This document shows, one piece after another, positions 8,609-17,183 of a DNA stretch of 64,000 nucleotides. The stretch is from Burkholderia sp. SRS-W-2-2016. GTDB taxonomy: Bacteria; Pseudomonadota; Gammaproteobacteria; Burkholderiales; Burkholderiaceae. Location: NCBI RefSeq assembly GCF_001931485.1, contig NZ_MSDV01000064.1, positions 40,238 through 104,237 of the forward strand, in the 5' to 3' direction. How positions within the stretch are numbered: the stretch's first letter is position 1; each line of letters starts with the position of its first letter. The notes beneath the pieces are model-generated. The model did not search any database. It was not told where the DNA came from and was given only the letters and a program-made list of their open reading frames with translations. Made by a program: the position numbers and the translations under genes.

Positions 8609-9500
8609 CTGGCCCCCAGACCTTCTATTTTGAGTGTTCTGTTAATTTCATTGTGCCGCTGCCGCTCCGCCGTCACGGGCGAACGACAGTGGGAATATTG
8701 GCTTTTCGGCGACTTGCGTTGCACGCAATCACCTAAATAAATCCGGACCGACCGGCGAAAATCCTAAGCCACGCTCCTGATCGCGGAAAATCGTATCACG
8801 CATTCGGCAAACCTTGCGCTCAAAATACAACGAAAAATCCGCGAACGTTCGGCGCTGACGCTTACGGTTAATACTTCGAGTATAGGCACCGTCGTCATGG
8901 CAACGTTTGCGCAATCTTGACCGTTCAGCAACTTAACTAAAAATATGCGATCAGCATTCTCGTATAAGGCGCAAGCACAGAATGTCCATGGAGCAGGCGT
9001 GTCAGGCCGAAGGACGCTCCTGGCCAACGCCTGGCGATGGCTCCATAAAGAATTTCGATAGTGTATTCACGCAATGTTGCGCAGCGACTTATCCGACGAT
9101 ACAGAACAAAACCAAATAATGTTCGGGAAACCGCGCGCTCAGGAAGCGCGATTACCGCCGCAAATTCCTGGGATTGATATTTGCACTCAGCTGGCCATGC
9201 AGCGGAAAATAAACTGAATTTAGAGGATAACCTCTTATCGGCCACTACTACGGTATCAAATCTCCGTTTTGGCGATGACACAAGACCCGCGCCGTCAGTT
9301 TTCGATACCTTTTACGTATCGAATATTTTTAAAAACGCCTATAAGAATATATAGCAATCGCGTCTCATCACGCATTTGAAGGCTAGCCAGCTTTCGAGTG
9401 ACTCGCTTTACCAAGGTCGTTCGCATTTTCGAATTCGTATTGCTGAAGCTTCGAGTCGATCGAATTCCCCTCGCCCGGCCCAATATAAATCTATTTTTAA
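8609..9500. other. Lower-GC gap with no convincing gene
   Basis: About 890 bases between the start of the Hhe-like gene and the end of the diguanylate cyclase gene. Base composition is clearly more A/T-rich than the flanks. Short open frames exist on the minus strand (for example 8937-9281 and 9295-9654), but their products have no recognisable domain and no convincing ribosome site. Two short palindromes occur: CGAACGTTCG (8842-8851) and ATACT-TCG-AGTAT (8871-8883). The right part holds the promoter-distal end of the cyclase transcript; the left part should hold the promoter of the Hhe-like gene, but no clear -35/-10 pair was found. Confidence 0.5.
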
Positions 9501-11444
9501 TCAAATATTTAGGCCGTGCGTATGGGACGTGCTTCGGTTTTCGGCCACCACCCCATCCTGCACCCGCCCCACCCGGTTCTTGCCCAGCCGCTTCGCCGCA
9601 TACAACCCCGAATCCGCCAGTTCGAACAGCTGCGCGGCATCGACCGCGCGGCAAATCTCCGCCTGCGCGACGCCGATGCTAAGCGTCACCACGCCAAGCG
9701 GGCTGCCCTGGTGGTCCAGTCCCAACGCCTCGACAGCGCCTCTGATCAACTCGGCAGTCGCAACCGCCTCCGCGTGATCGCAGTCTTCGAGCAGCACCAC
9801 AAACTCCTCGCCGCCGTAACGCGCCAGCGAATCGCGGCTGCGGATCGTCGTCGCGATGCACTGGCCGACAGTCTTCAGACACTCGTCGCCGGCCTGATGC
9901 CCGTACTCGTCGTTGTAATTCTTGAAGTAGTCGACGTCGGCGAACAGGATCGCGACTGGCCGCGGCGCCGTGCCCCGCGCGGGCGCGCGCAGCAGCTCCT
10001 GCACCTTGTCGTCCAGATAACGACGGTTGTGAAGACCAGTGAGACTATCGACGAACGCGATGTCCCGCAGATGCTGTTCGTCGGCCAGCCGTTTCTGCTC
10101 GGCCACGACCAGCACGTCCACGTCGCGCATCGTGAACGCGAGCGCGGCGCGCTCTCCCGGCACGCCGGACGGCATCGCCGCGATAAAGCTGCGCACCCAG
10201 ATATGCGTGCCGTCCGCGCGACGAACCCGGTACTGGAAAGACTGCTCGGCGCTCGTCGAGCCCGCGTGCACGAGCAGCCGCTGCAACTCGCCGCGGTCGT
10301 CCTGATGCGCGAGACCCAGCACCGAGGTGCCCACCAGCAGCTCCGGCTCATAACCGAGCACCGCGTTGGCGCGCGGCGACACGTACTGGAACCGGCCATC
10401 GGCGGACAGCTCCATCACCACCTCTTCCGACCGCTCGGCCAGATTACGGAAGCGCCGCTGGCCGTCCGACAGCGCGGACAGCAGCGCATTACGCTGCGTC
10501 TGCAACACGGTAATCGGCAGCACGATCGACAGCGCCGCCACCGTGAACAGTTGCAGCGCGAGAATCCGGTCCTGCATCGTCGCAAACGGCGAAAGCCATA
10601 GCGGGCCCGTGCCATGAATCGTCAGCGGCACCGCGATGCAGATGAACAGCAAAATCCCCAGCAGCACGGTCGACAACTCCGCGTGAAACGCCAGCAACGC
10701 GAGCGGCGGCAGCATCCAGTAGAGGTCGCCGTACGAGGTCTGCGAAAAGACGATCGCGGCCGCGACGCCGATCAGCGCGAGGATCAACGCGGACTTGACG
10801 CGGTTGCCCCGCTCGAGCAGCGTGCGCCACTCGCCCGAAAGAATCACGAGGGTCACCGGCGTGAAGATCAGAAAGCCGAGCGCATCCGAAATCACCCAGT
10901 TCGACAGCGACGAAAACGGGTGACTGGTGAAGATGCCTTGCAGCAGCAGTACCGCGACCATCCCCGAGAGCATCGGCGCGATCACGCAGGCGCCCACGAC
11001 GAAGCGCACGAACACCTTCGGCTGCACGAGTTCTCTGGCCGACTTGACCGCCGGCAGCATCAGCGCCGCCGCGCAGATTTCGACGATGCCCGCCAGCGTG
11101 AACGAGAACGCCACGTAAAAGGACTCGTCGCCTATCAGGTTCGCGAGCAGCAGGCCGGCGAACGCGCCGGCCAGAAAGCTGGGCTTGTCGCGCCGCCTGA
11201 GCAGCATCATGTGCCCGAGCAGATAGCCGTCGGTGATCCAGATCGCGACGAGTTCGCCGGCCATCGTCTTCAGCTGGCCGCTGACGACCAGCAGCAGGAA
11301 CGCCGCGACCAGTCCCACGAGCCCGAAGCGCGTGTTCCGCCACCATCCGGCGTGCGCGAACACGCGCCGCACGCTGCCGATTGCAAACGCCAGTCGAGTC
11401 TTACAGGACTTTCTGGCGAACACACCTGCGCCTACATCCCCCAT
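9501..11444 (-). CDS. Membrane diguanylate cyclase, MASE1-PAS-GGDEF
   Basis: This 647-residue inner-membrane enzyme makes cyclic di-GMP from two GTP. Residues about 30-310 form a MASE1-type sensor with eight or so hydrophobic helices. A PAS fold follows (about 325-440, with the QYRVRRADGTHIWV strand), then a GGDEF domain. The active-site signature is GGEEF (residues 544-548), a catalytically competent variant. An RxxD inhibitory site (RSRD, 535-538) lies five residues upstream, so product inhibition is expected. The ATG at 11444 is preferred over the GTG at 11453 because AAGGTGG sits at the right spacing for it. No EAL or HD-GYP phosphodiesterase lies nearby. The sensed signal is unknown. Confidence 0.92.
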   Translation of the reverse strand: MGDVGAGVFARKSCKTRLAFAIGSVRRVFAHAGWWRNTRFGLVGLVAAFLLLVVSGQLKTMAGELVAIWITDGYLLGHMMLLRRRDKPSFLAGAFAGLLLANLIGDESFYVAFSFTLAGIVEICAAALMLPAVKSARELVQPKVFVRFVVGACVIAPMLSGMVAVLLLQGIFTSHPFSSLSNWVISDALGFLIFTPVTLVILSGEWRTLLERGNRVKSALILALIGVAAAIVFSQTSYGDLYWMLPPLALLAFHAELSTVLLGILLFICIAVPLTIHGTGPLWLSPFATMQDRILALQLFTVAALSIVLPITVLQTQRNALLSALSDGQRRFRNLAERSEEVVMELSADGRFQYVSPRANAVLGYEPELLVGTSVLGLAHQDDRGELQRLLVHAGSTSAEQSFQYRVRRADGTHIWVRSFIAAMPSGVPGERAALAFTMRDVDVLVVAEQKRLADEQHLRDIAFVDSLTGLHNRRYLDDKVQELLRAPARGTAPRPVAILFADVDYFKNYNDEYGHQAGDECLKTVGQCIATTIRSRDSLARYGGEEFVVLLEDCDHAEAVATAELIRGAVEALGLDHQGSPLGVVTLSIGVAQAEICRAVDAAQLFELADSGLYAAKRLGKNRVGRVQDGVVAENRSTSHTHGLNI

Positions 11445-11578
11445 CCGAGCCACCTTGCATTTTCTTTCTGATTGCGGGTCTTGCAGATGTTCGGGATAAC
11501 GGCCTGGGATCGCGGAACTTGAGTCCGGTTCTGAAAGAAGAGGTGGGAATGCTGGTCGAGCGGCGTGCGGCAGCGCGG

Positions 11579-12277
11579 TTAGCGCGGATCCTTGCGGGTG
11601 TTCGTCGACGCGTTGCCGCTGCGGGCCGCGCTCTTTCTGCGGCGCGCAAAGGCCGTCCCGAAGACGGCGACCGCCAGTGCGAGCATCAGGCCCACGCTCA
11701 TGCCGGTCGTGCGGCGGGAATCATCGGCGGCGGATGGCGCGGACGCGGCGGACGCCGCGAGCGGCGCCGACGCGTCCTGCACGACCGGTTGCGGCAGCGC
11801 GACGCCGGCCGCGCTGCCCTGCCGGACCAGCGACGCTTCCGACGTCGGCACGGCCACCGCCGCGGCCGGCTCGGACGCCGCGATCTGCGGCGGCGCATCC
11901 GGATTGGGACCGACCGGCGCGAGCGCGGTGCCCGACGCGGCAGCCACCGGGGGGATCGCCTGCGCAACGCCTTCGAGCGAGCCGGCAATCGACTTCCATT
12001 GCGCGAACACGCCATCCACGCAGTGCACGTCGACGCACGCGTTGCGCGCCTGCCGCCACGCCGCCAACTGCGCGGGCGCCAGCCGTCCGCTGCTCACGAG
12101 CGCCTGTTGCTGCGCAAAAATGTCGTCGTACTGATTGTTCAGAATCGCGTGGTCGCAGATGACACGCTCGGCGGGCTGGCGCGTGGTCGCGCACTGAATG
12201 TCGTTCGCCCATGCATCGCCGGACGCCCATGCTGCCGTTGCGAGCAGAAAGACCCCGGCAATTCGTGCTGGATGCAC
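11579..12277 (-). CDS. LprI-like secreted protein with C-terminal membrane anchor
   Basis: This 232-residue protein begins at a GTG preceded by AGGAGG four bases upstream. Residues 1-25 look like a signal peptide ending near DAWAN. Residues about 27-95 carry four cysteines and the LprI/DUF1311 pattern (QCATTRQPAERVICDHAIL, then RNACVDVHCV). LprI homologues include lysozyme inhibitors and other periplasmic factors. A long Ala/Pro-rich linker (about 110-185) follows, then one hydrophobic helix (MSVGLMLALAVAVFGTAF) and an Arg/Lys-rich tail. The layout suggests a periplasmic domain tethered to the inner membrane from its C terminus. Cleavage by a sorting enzyme is possible but not shown. It lies between the cyclase and a glycogen-debranching gene on the same strand. 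Confidence 0.7.
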   Translation of the reverse strand: MHPARIAGVFLLATAAWASGDAWANDIQCATTRQPAERVICDHAILNNQYDDIFAQQQALVSSGRLAPAQLAAWRQARNACVDVHCVDGVFAQWKSIAGSLEGVAQAIPPVAAASGTALAPVGPNPDAPPQIAASEPAAAVAVPTSEASLVRQGSAAGVALPQPVVQDASAPLAASAASAPSAADDSRRTTGMSVGLMLALAVAVFGTAFARRRKSAARSGNASTNTRKDPR

Positions 12278-12384
12278 TCGTCCTCCTAAAAGATGATTTG
12301 AGTGATCCGCGAGCGGCCGTCACCGGCTATCGAACTCGCGGACCTTGAGCATTTGCGTAGCATCGATCGTGCCCGCTCATACGA

Positions 12385-14670
12385 TCACAGCAGCGCCACC
12401 ACCCTCACATCGCCCTGCTCGGCCGACGCGACCACCTTGTCGCCGATCCGCCGGAATGTAATGGACACCGACGCATCGCCGACCCGCAGATCGCTGATCT
12501 CGAGCCAGTCGATACCTTCGGGCAGCATCGGCTGCTCGATCAGCACCTCGCGCCGCTCCGCATCGATCATGATGCCCAGACACGCTTCGAGCATCATGAA
12601 CGGCGAGCCGGCCGCCCACGCCTGCGGCAGACACGCGACCGGATACGCGGTCGGCGGTTCGCCGCGCCGCCGCGGGAAGCCGCAGAACAGCTCGGGCAGC
12701 CGCATGTCGAAATTGACCGCGGCCTGAAACAGCGCCTGCAACAGCCGCACCGCCGACGCCTTGCCGCCGTAGCGCGACAGCCCGCGCGCGCACAGCGCGT
12801 TGTCGTGCGGCCAGACCGAACCGTTGTGATAGGCCATCGGATTGAAGCGCGCCTGGCTCGCGGCCAGCGTACGCACGCCCCAGCCGGTGTGGAACAGCGT
12901 CGAGTCGAGCGCGCGCACCACCGCTTCGCCGCGCTCGCGGGTCGGCAGTCCAAAGGCCAGCAGATGGCCCGCGTTCGAGGCCATCACGCGACACAGTTCG
13001 CCGTGCCCGTCGAGCGCGATCCCGTAGAAGCCGGCCTCTTCCATCCAGTACTTCTCTTCGACGCAGCGGCGGATTTTCTTCGCGCGCTCGCCGTATTGCG
13101 CGGCGGCGTCGCGCAAGCCTCGCAGTCGCGCGAAATGCGCCATCGTGTCGAACGCCGCGCTCGCATACGCCTGCACTTCGACGAGCGCGATCGGGCCATC
13201 GGGGAAACGGCCGTCGGCGTGGAACACCGAGTCGTGACTATCTTTCCAGCCCTGGTTCGCGAGACCGCCGTCCGACTCGCGCTGATAGTCGAGCAGGCCG
13301 TAGCGGTTCTTGTCGCACACGCCGGCGACCCATTGCGCGGCGCGTTCGAGCGCCGGCCACAGTTCGTCGATCAGCGCGATGTCGCCGGTGCGATTCACGT
13401 ACGCGCCGGCCAGCACGATGAAGAGCGGCGTCGTGTCGACCCCGCCGTAATACAGCGCGAACGGCACTTCGCCGGCCGCCGCCATTTCGCCCTTGCGCAT
13501 CTCGTGCATGATCTTGCCGGGCGCGGCGTCGCGGAACGGCGAATTCTCGCGCGCCTGATGGTCGGCCAGAAAACGCAGCACGCCGGCCGCCAGATGCGGT
13601 TGCAGCCACAGCGTCTGCAGCGACGTGATCACCGCATCGCGGCCGAACGGCGTCGAGAACCACGGGATGCCGGCGTACGGATACGGGCCGGTCGCGAGGT
13701 CGGTGGTCAGCAGGCTCAGGTCCGCGAACGAGCGGTCGATCCATGCGTTGAACAGCGGATTGCTGGTGCGCATCCGCGCGCTCGCGCGGCGCCGCTCGCG
13801 CATCACGAGGTGCGCATCGACGAGCGCGGCTCGCACCGCGGTGCGGCCGACACGCGGACGCTCCGCGTCGATCTGCGACAGATGCGCTTCGCTCATCGCA
13901 TGCACCGGCTGCGAGACGTCGGCACCGGGTTTGCCGGCCATCGGCACCACGTGCACCGCGACCGACAGATAGATCGACACGCATGCCTGCGCCGGCAGCT
14001 TGACCGTGTAATCGGCGCGGTCGGCGAACAGCTTGTCCGGCTGCGGCGAGAACGCGATCTGCACGTTGCGCGCGACATCGTCGAGGCCGAGATAGCCGAG
14101 CAGCACTTCCTGATTTTCGATCCGCGCCGGTTCGACGCGGCCCTGCTTGTCGCGCTTCAGACCGCGCACTTCGAACATGTCGCGGAAGTCGCTGGCAAAC
14201 GAAATGGACAGCGGCACGGTGGCGTCGCTGGTGCCATAGTTGGTTAGCTCGATCGCCTCGTTCAGTACGGTGCCCGACAGCACCCGCACGCGCTCGACGT
14301 GGATCACGCCTTCGGGCGTGCTGCTGCCGCCGAGCGGCGGCAACGGCCGGTTGGTCAGATGCGCGGTAAACGACGTGTTGTCGCTGCTGACACTGCCCGA
14401 CAGCAGCGACGGCGCGCGGCCGCCGAAGGTCAGACGCAGTTGCGACAGCACGCGGGTATCGTTGACGAACAGGCCGTCGTCGTGACCGGTGATATCGCCG
14501 AGGGGATCGTTGACGATGAACGTGTCGCCCGATTTGAGCACGTGTTGTGTAGCGCTCGCGACGTTGAGATTTTCCGTCGGGATGAACACGCCGTCCTGGT
14601 CGGCTTCGCGATGATCGACGCCGCCCGAATGGCTCAGTCCGCCGAGGGCTTCTGGCTGCTGCTGTGTCAA
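12385..14670 (-). CDS. Amylo-alpha-1,6-glucosidase / glycogen-debranching-type enzyme
   Basis: This 761-residue cytosolic enzyme has the two-domain layout of bacterial debranching-type glucosidases. An N-terminal GDE_N_bis beta domain covers about 30-240 (DTFIVNDPLGDITGHDDGLF, then NDTRVLSQLRLTF). A C-terminal six-hairpin toroid covers about 300-720 (YPYAGIPWFSTPFGRDAVIT, GVDTTPLFIVL, YHNGSVWPHDNALCARGLSR). It probably removes alpha-1,6-linked glucose or acts on related alpha-glucans. The reading frame begins with TTG at 14670 and AGGAG five bases upstream; no in-frame ATG precedes the conserved start. No glycogen synthase or branching enzyme lies in the window, so its pathway partners are elsewhere. 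Family is clear; exact substrate is uncertain. Confidence 0.88.
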   Translation of the reverse strand: MTQQQPEALGGLSHSGGVDHREADQDGVFIPTENLNVASATQHVLKSGDTFIVNDPLGDITGHDDGLFVNDTRVLSQLRLTFGGRAPSLLSGSVSSDNTSFTAHLTNRPLPPLGGSSTPEGVIHVERVRVLSGTVLNEAIELTNYGTSDATVPLSISFASDFRDMFEVRGLKRDKQGRVEPARIENQEVLLGYLGLDDVARNVQIAFSPQPDKLFADRADYTVKLPAQACVSIYLSVAVHVVPMAGKPGADVSQPVHAMSEAHLSQIDAERPRVGRTAVRAALVDAHLVMRERRRASARMRTSNPLFNAWIDRSFADLSLLTTDLATGPYPYAGIPWFSTPFGRDAVITSLQTLWLQPHLAAGVLRFLADHQARENSPFRDAAPGKIMHEMRKGEMAAAGEVPFALYYGGVDTTPLFIVLAGAYVNRTGDIALIDELWPALERAAQWVAGVCDKNRYGLLDYQRESDGGLANQGWKDSHDSVFHADGRFPDGPIALVEVQAYASAAFDTMAHFARLRGLRDAAAQYGERAKKIRRCVEEKYWMEEAGFYGIALDGHGELCRVMASNAGHLLAFGLPTRERGEAVVRALDSTLFHTGWGVRTLAASQARFNPMAYHNGSVWPHDNALCARGLSRYGGKASAVRLLQALFQAAVNFDMRLPELFCGFPRRRGEPPTAYPVACLPQAWAAGSPFMMLEACLGIMIDAERREVLIEQPMLPEGIDWLEISDLRVGDASVSITFRRIGDKVVASAEQGDVRVVALL

Positions 14671-15031
14671 GGTCGCTCCTATGGATTCGCTGCTGCGTTC
14701 GGTTGCACGGTCGGCTCTCGCCTCGGGCTCGCGGCCGGCTGGCGGTCGCTTCCGATTGTAGAGGCTCTGTGCGCGTGAGACGAACTTATCGCCGTGGAGT
14801 TTCGGCTTTTTTTGCGAGCGATTGTTACTGTGACACGACGGTGATTTACGGTGGCACAGGACGTGCAGGGTTTGGCGCGGTACTTCGTGGCTGGCTGTGG
14901 AGGGGTCGAGCTTTGTTGCCGCCGGCCGGAAGAAGTACCGCGTGAACAGCGCGGAGAGACGACACTCACGGCCGCGAAGCGGCCGTGAGTTGAAACACGC
15001 TAACGCATTGACGCGTTAGTGCTTTAACGCT
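14671..15031. other. Intergenic region between gltA and the debranching enzyme
   Basis: The 361-base gap contains the gltA terminator hairpin (14964-14990), a second inverted repeat CTAACGC/GCGTTAG (15000-15006 with 15013-15019) and tandem CTTTAACG units directly after the gltA stop. The left half should carry the promoter of the debranching gene. No open frame of interest was seen. Confidence 0.5.
14964..14990 (-). terminator. Perfect 12-bp hairpin downstream of gltA
   Basis: ACTCACGGCCGC (14964-14975) pairs perfectly with GCGGCCGTGAGT (14979-14990) across a three-base loop. It lies about 40 bases past the gltA stop. Read on the minus strand, a T-containing but not pure T stretch follows, so termination strength is uncertain. 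Confidence 0.6.
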
Positions 15032-16330
15032 TTAACGCTTGGCGAGCGGCTTCGCTTCGCGCGCCGTTTCGCCGATGAACAGCTGACGCGGACGGCCAAT
15101 CTTCTGTTCGGGATCAGCGATCATTTCGTTCCACTGCGCAATCCAGCCGACCGTACGTGCCATCGCGAAGATACACGTGAACATCGCGGTCGGAATGCCC
15201 AGTGCGCGCTGCACGATACCCGAGTAGAAGTCGACGTTCGGGTACAGCTTGCGCGACACGAAGTACTCGTCTTCTAGCGCGATCTTTTCGAGTGCCATTG
15301 CGAGCTTGAACAGCGGGTCGTCGTGCAGACCCAGCTCTTCGAGTACTTCGTGGCAGGTTTCGCGCATCAGCTTCGCACGCGGGTCGTAGTTCTTGTACAC
15401 GCGATGACCGAAGCCCATCAGCTTCACGCCCGAGTTCTTGTCCTTCACCTGCTTGATGAACTCAGGAATGTTGTCGACCGAGCCGATTTCTTCCAGCATG
15501 TTCAGCGCGGCTTCGTTCGCACCGCCGTGCGCCGGGCCCCACAGACATGCGATACCGGCAGCGATACACGCGAACGGATTGGCACCCGACGAACCGGCCA
15601 GACGCACGGTCGAGGTCGACGCGTTCTGCTCGTGGTCCGCGTGCAGGATGAGAATACGGTCGAGCGCGCGCACCAGCACGTCGTTGACCTTGTACTCTTC
15701 GGCCGGGTTCGAGAACATCATGTGCATGAAGTTCGCGCTGTACGACAGGTCGTTCTTCGGATACACGAACGGCTGGCCGACCGTGTACTTGTACGCCATC
15801 GCAACGAGTGTCGGCAGCTTGGCGATCATCCGCACTGCGGACACGTCGCGATGCTGCTGGTTCGTGATGTCGAGCGAGTCGTGATAGAACGCCGACAATG
15901 CGCCGACCGCGGCGACCAGAATCGCCATCGGATGCGCGTCGCGGCGAAAGCCCCGGAAGAAGAAGTGCATCTGCTCGTGCACCATCGTGTGCTGCGTGAC
16001 CGTGTGTTCGAACTCGGCCTTTTGCTGCGCGTTCGGCAGCTCGCCCTTTAGCAGCAGATAGCAGGTCTCGAGGAAGTCGGCGTTCTGCGCGAGGTTGTCG
16101 ATCGGATAACCGCGGTACAGCAGTTCGCCCTTGTCGCCGTCGATATACGTGATTTCCGAGTTGCACGACGCCGTCGACATGAAGCCCGGGTCGTACGTGA
16201 ATTTGCCGGTCTGGCCGTAAAGCTTGCGAATGTCGATGACGTCGGGGCCCAGCGTGCCCTGATAGATCGGCAGATCGATGGTCTGGTCGCTGTCGGAGAA
16301 GCTCAGCGTGGCATGTGACTTCGAGTTCAT
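15032..16330 (-). CDS. gltA: Citrate synthase, type II (hexameric)
   Basis: This 432-residue enzyme condenses oxaloacetate and acetyl-CoA to citrate at the entry to the TCA cycle. The catalytic triad is present: His268 (GPAHGG), His309 (GFGHRVYK) and Asp367 (NVDFYSG). The length and the N-terminal beta domain (about 15-65) match NADH-regulated Gram-negative type II enzymes. An AAGGAAG ribosome site precedes the ATG. In many Burkholderiaceae the main gltA lies after sdhCDAB-sdhE. Here no succinate dehydrogenase gene is adjacent on either side, so this may be a separate paralogue or a relocated copy. Confidence 0.97.
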   Translation of the reverse strand: MNSKSHATLSFSDSDQTIDLPIYQGTLGPDVIDIRKLYGQTGKFTYDPGFMSTASCNSEITYIDGDKGELLYRGYPIDNLAQNADFLETCYLLLKGELPNAQQKAEFEHTVTQHTMVHEQMHFFFRGFRRDAHPMAILVAAVGALSAFYHDSLDITNQQHRDVSAVRMIAKLPTLVAMAYKYTVGQPFVYPKNDLSYSANFMHMMFSNPAEEYKVNDVLVRALDRILILHADHEQNASTSTVRLAGSSGANPFACIAAGIACLWGPAHGGANEAALNMLEEIGSVDNIPEFIKQVKDKNSGVKLMGFGHRVYKNYDPRAKLMRETCHEVLEELGLHDDPLFKLAMALEKIALEDEYFVSRKLYPNVDFYSGIVQRALGIPTAMFTCIFAMARTVGWIAQWNEMIADPEQKIGRPRQLFIGETAREAKPLAKR

Positions 16331-16771
16331 CTACATCTTCCTTTTGCTTGGTACCGCACCTGTGCCGGCAGGCACGCGGCTCGTACCGCGAGGCGCGCTA
16401 GCGGCGCGCTCGAGCGGGTACGGCATGCGCCGGCTCCGCTGCGCATTCTACGGCGCGACGTGTGCCTGATTGGATCGATTGATTGCAACAATCCATCTCG
16501 ACGTGCGCAACATTCGTTGCAATCCTGTTGTCATTCGCGCGTTTGCCGGGCATTTACGCGGCGTTTCAGCGATTTATCCAACCCGTGCGCCGCCCTCTTC
16601 TGCGCGTTGAAAGTCGCCTGAAAGCGGGGACAGTTGCCGCAACAATGTTTTGCGATCAGCACACTGAGCCAGCCGCTATGCATCTGCGATACTGGTTCCG
16701 TGCATCGATGCTTGTGGCCCGCTTCCCGAAGCGGGCCTTTTTGATCAAACAGAACAACAGGAACGACACAA
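16331..16771. promoter_or_regulatory. Divergent control region between gltA and an unknown gene
   Basis: The 441-base gap separates the divergent starts of gltA and the 133-residue protein. It must hold both promoters. It also contains a strong intrinsic terminator on the plus strand (16716-16742) only 30 bases before the plus-strand gene, so a short plus-strand transcript probably ends there. No short peptide gene stands out. Confidence 0.55.
16716..16742 (+). terminator. Intrinsic terminator/attenuator in the leader of the 133-residue gene
   Basis: GGCCCGCTT (16716-16724) pairs with AAGCGGGCC (16729-16737) over a CCCG loop, followed by five T (16738-16742). It lies upstream of, and on the same strand as, the gene starting at 16772. 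That position fits the end of a small RNA or a conditional attenuator. Confidence 0.75.
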
Positions 16772-17173
16772 ATGAATGCCTCTCTCGAAACGCTGTTTCC
16801 GGATCATCTTCACAGCGAAGACACTACCGTTACCGCGCTCAACCATCAGGACATCGTGGTCGCGTTGTCGGCGGCGCTGAAGACGCAGGACGTCGCGGTG
16901 CTGCACATGCTGTATCCGCGTACCGACGCGCGCACGCATCGCAGTCTCGATACGCTCGTGGACGTGTTGCACGGACATGGGCTGCATGAAGTCGCGGATC
17001 TGATCGCGCAGGAAGCGCACTATCTGCTGTTCAAGGATCCGGTGAAGGCATGGAAGGTTTTCCATGAGATCCGCAACGACTCGCTCGCGATCGGCGTGCA
17101 TCTGTACTATCACGGACTCGTCGGCGAAGCGGCCGAGCGTGCGCTCGACGCGGACGCGCATCGCAAGGCCTGA
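16772..17173 (+). CDS. Conserved-looking protein of unknown function (133 aa)
   Basis: The product is not recognised. It is an acidic, mostly helical soluble protein without signal peptide or membrane segment. The N-terminal part (about 20-60) reads as an LNHQDIVVALSAALKTQDVA helix. The rest alternates helices rich in His, Ala and Leu, including a repeated-looking LHGHGLHEVADLIAQEA segment. Codon use follows the host pattern, and AGGA sits ten bases before the ATG, so it is very likely a real gene. It is divergent from gltA, and a terminator-like hairpin lies just upstream. Linkage to central metabolism is only positional. Confidence 0.65.
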   Translation: MNASLETLFPDHLHSEDTTVTALNHQDIVVALSAALKTQDVAVLHMLYPRTDARTHRSLDTLVDVLHGHGLHEVADLIAQEAHYLLFKDPVKAWKVFHEIRNDSLAIGVHLYYHGLVGEAAERALDADAHRKA

Positions 17174-17183
17174 AGCTACGGCT

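Noticed and set aside
8937..9281. 114-codon minus-strand frame in the gap next to the defence gene
   Set aside because: No recognisable domain, no ribosome site and weak codon bias; not reported as a gene.
9376..9777. Plus-strand frame across the end of the diguanylate cyclase gene
   Set aside because: Antisense to the GGDEF domain and Ser/Arg-rich; no support.
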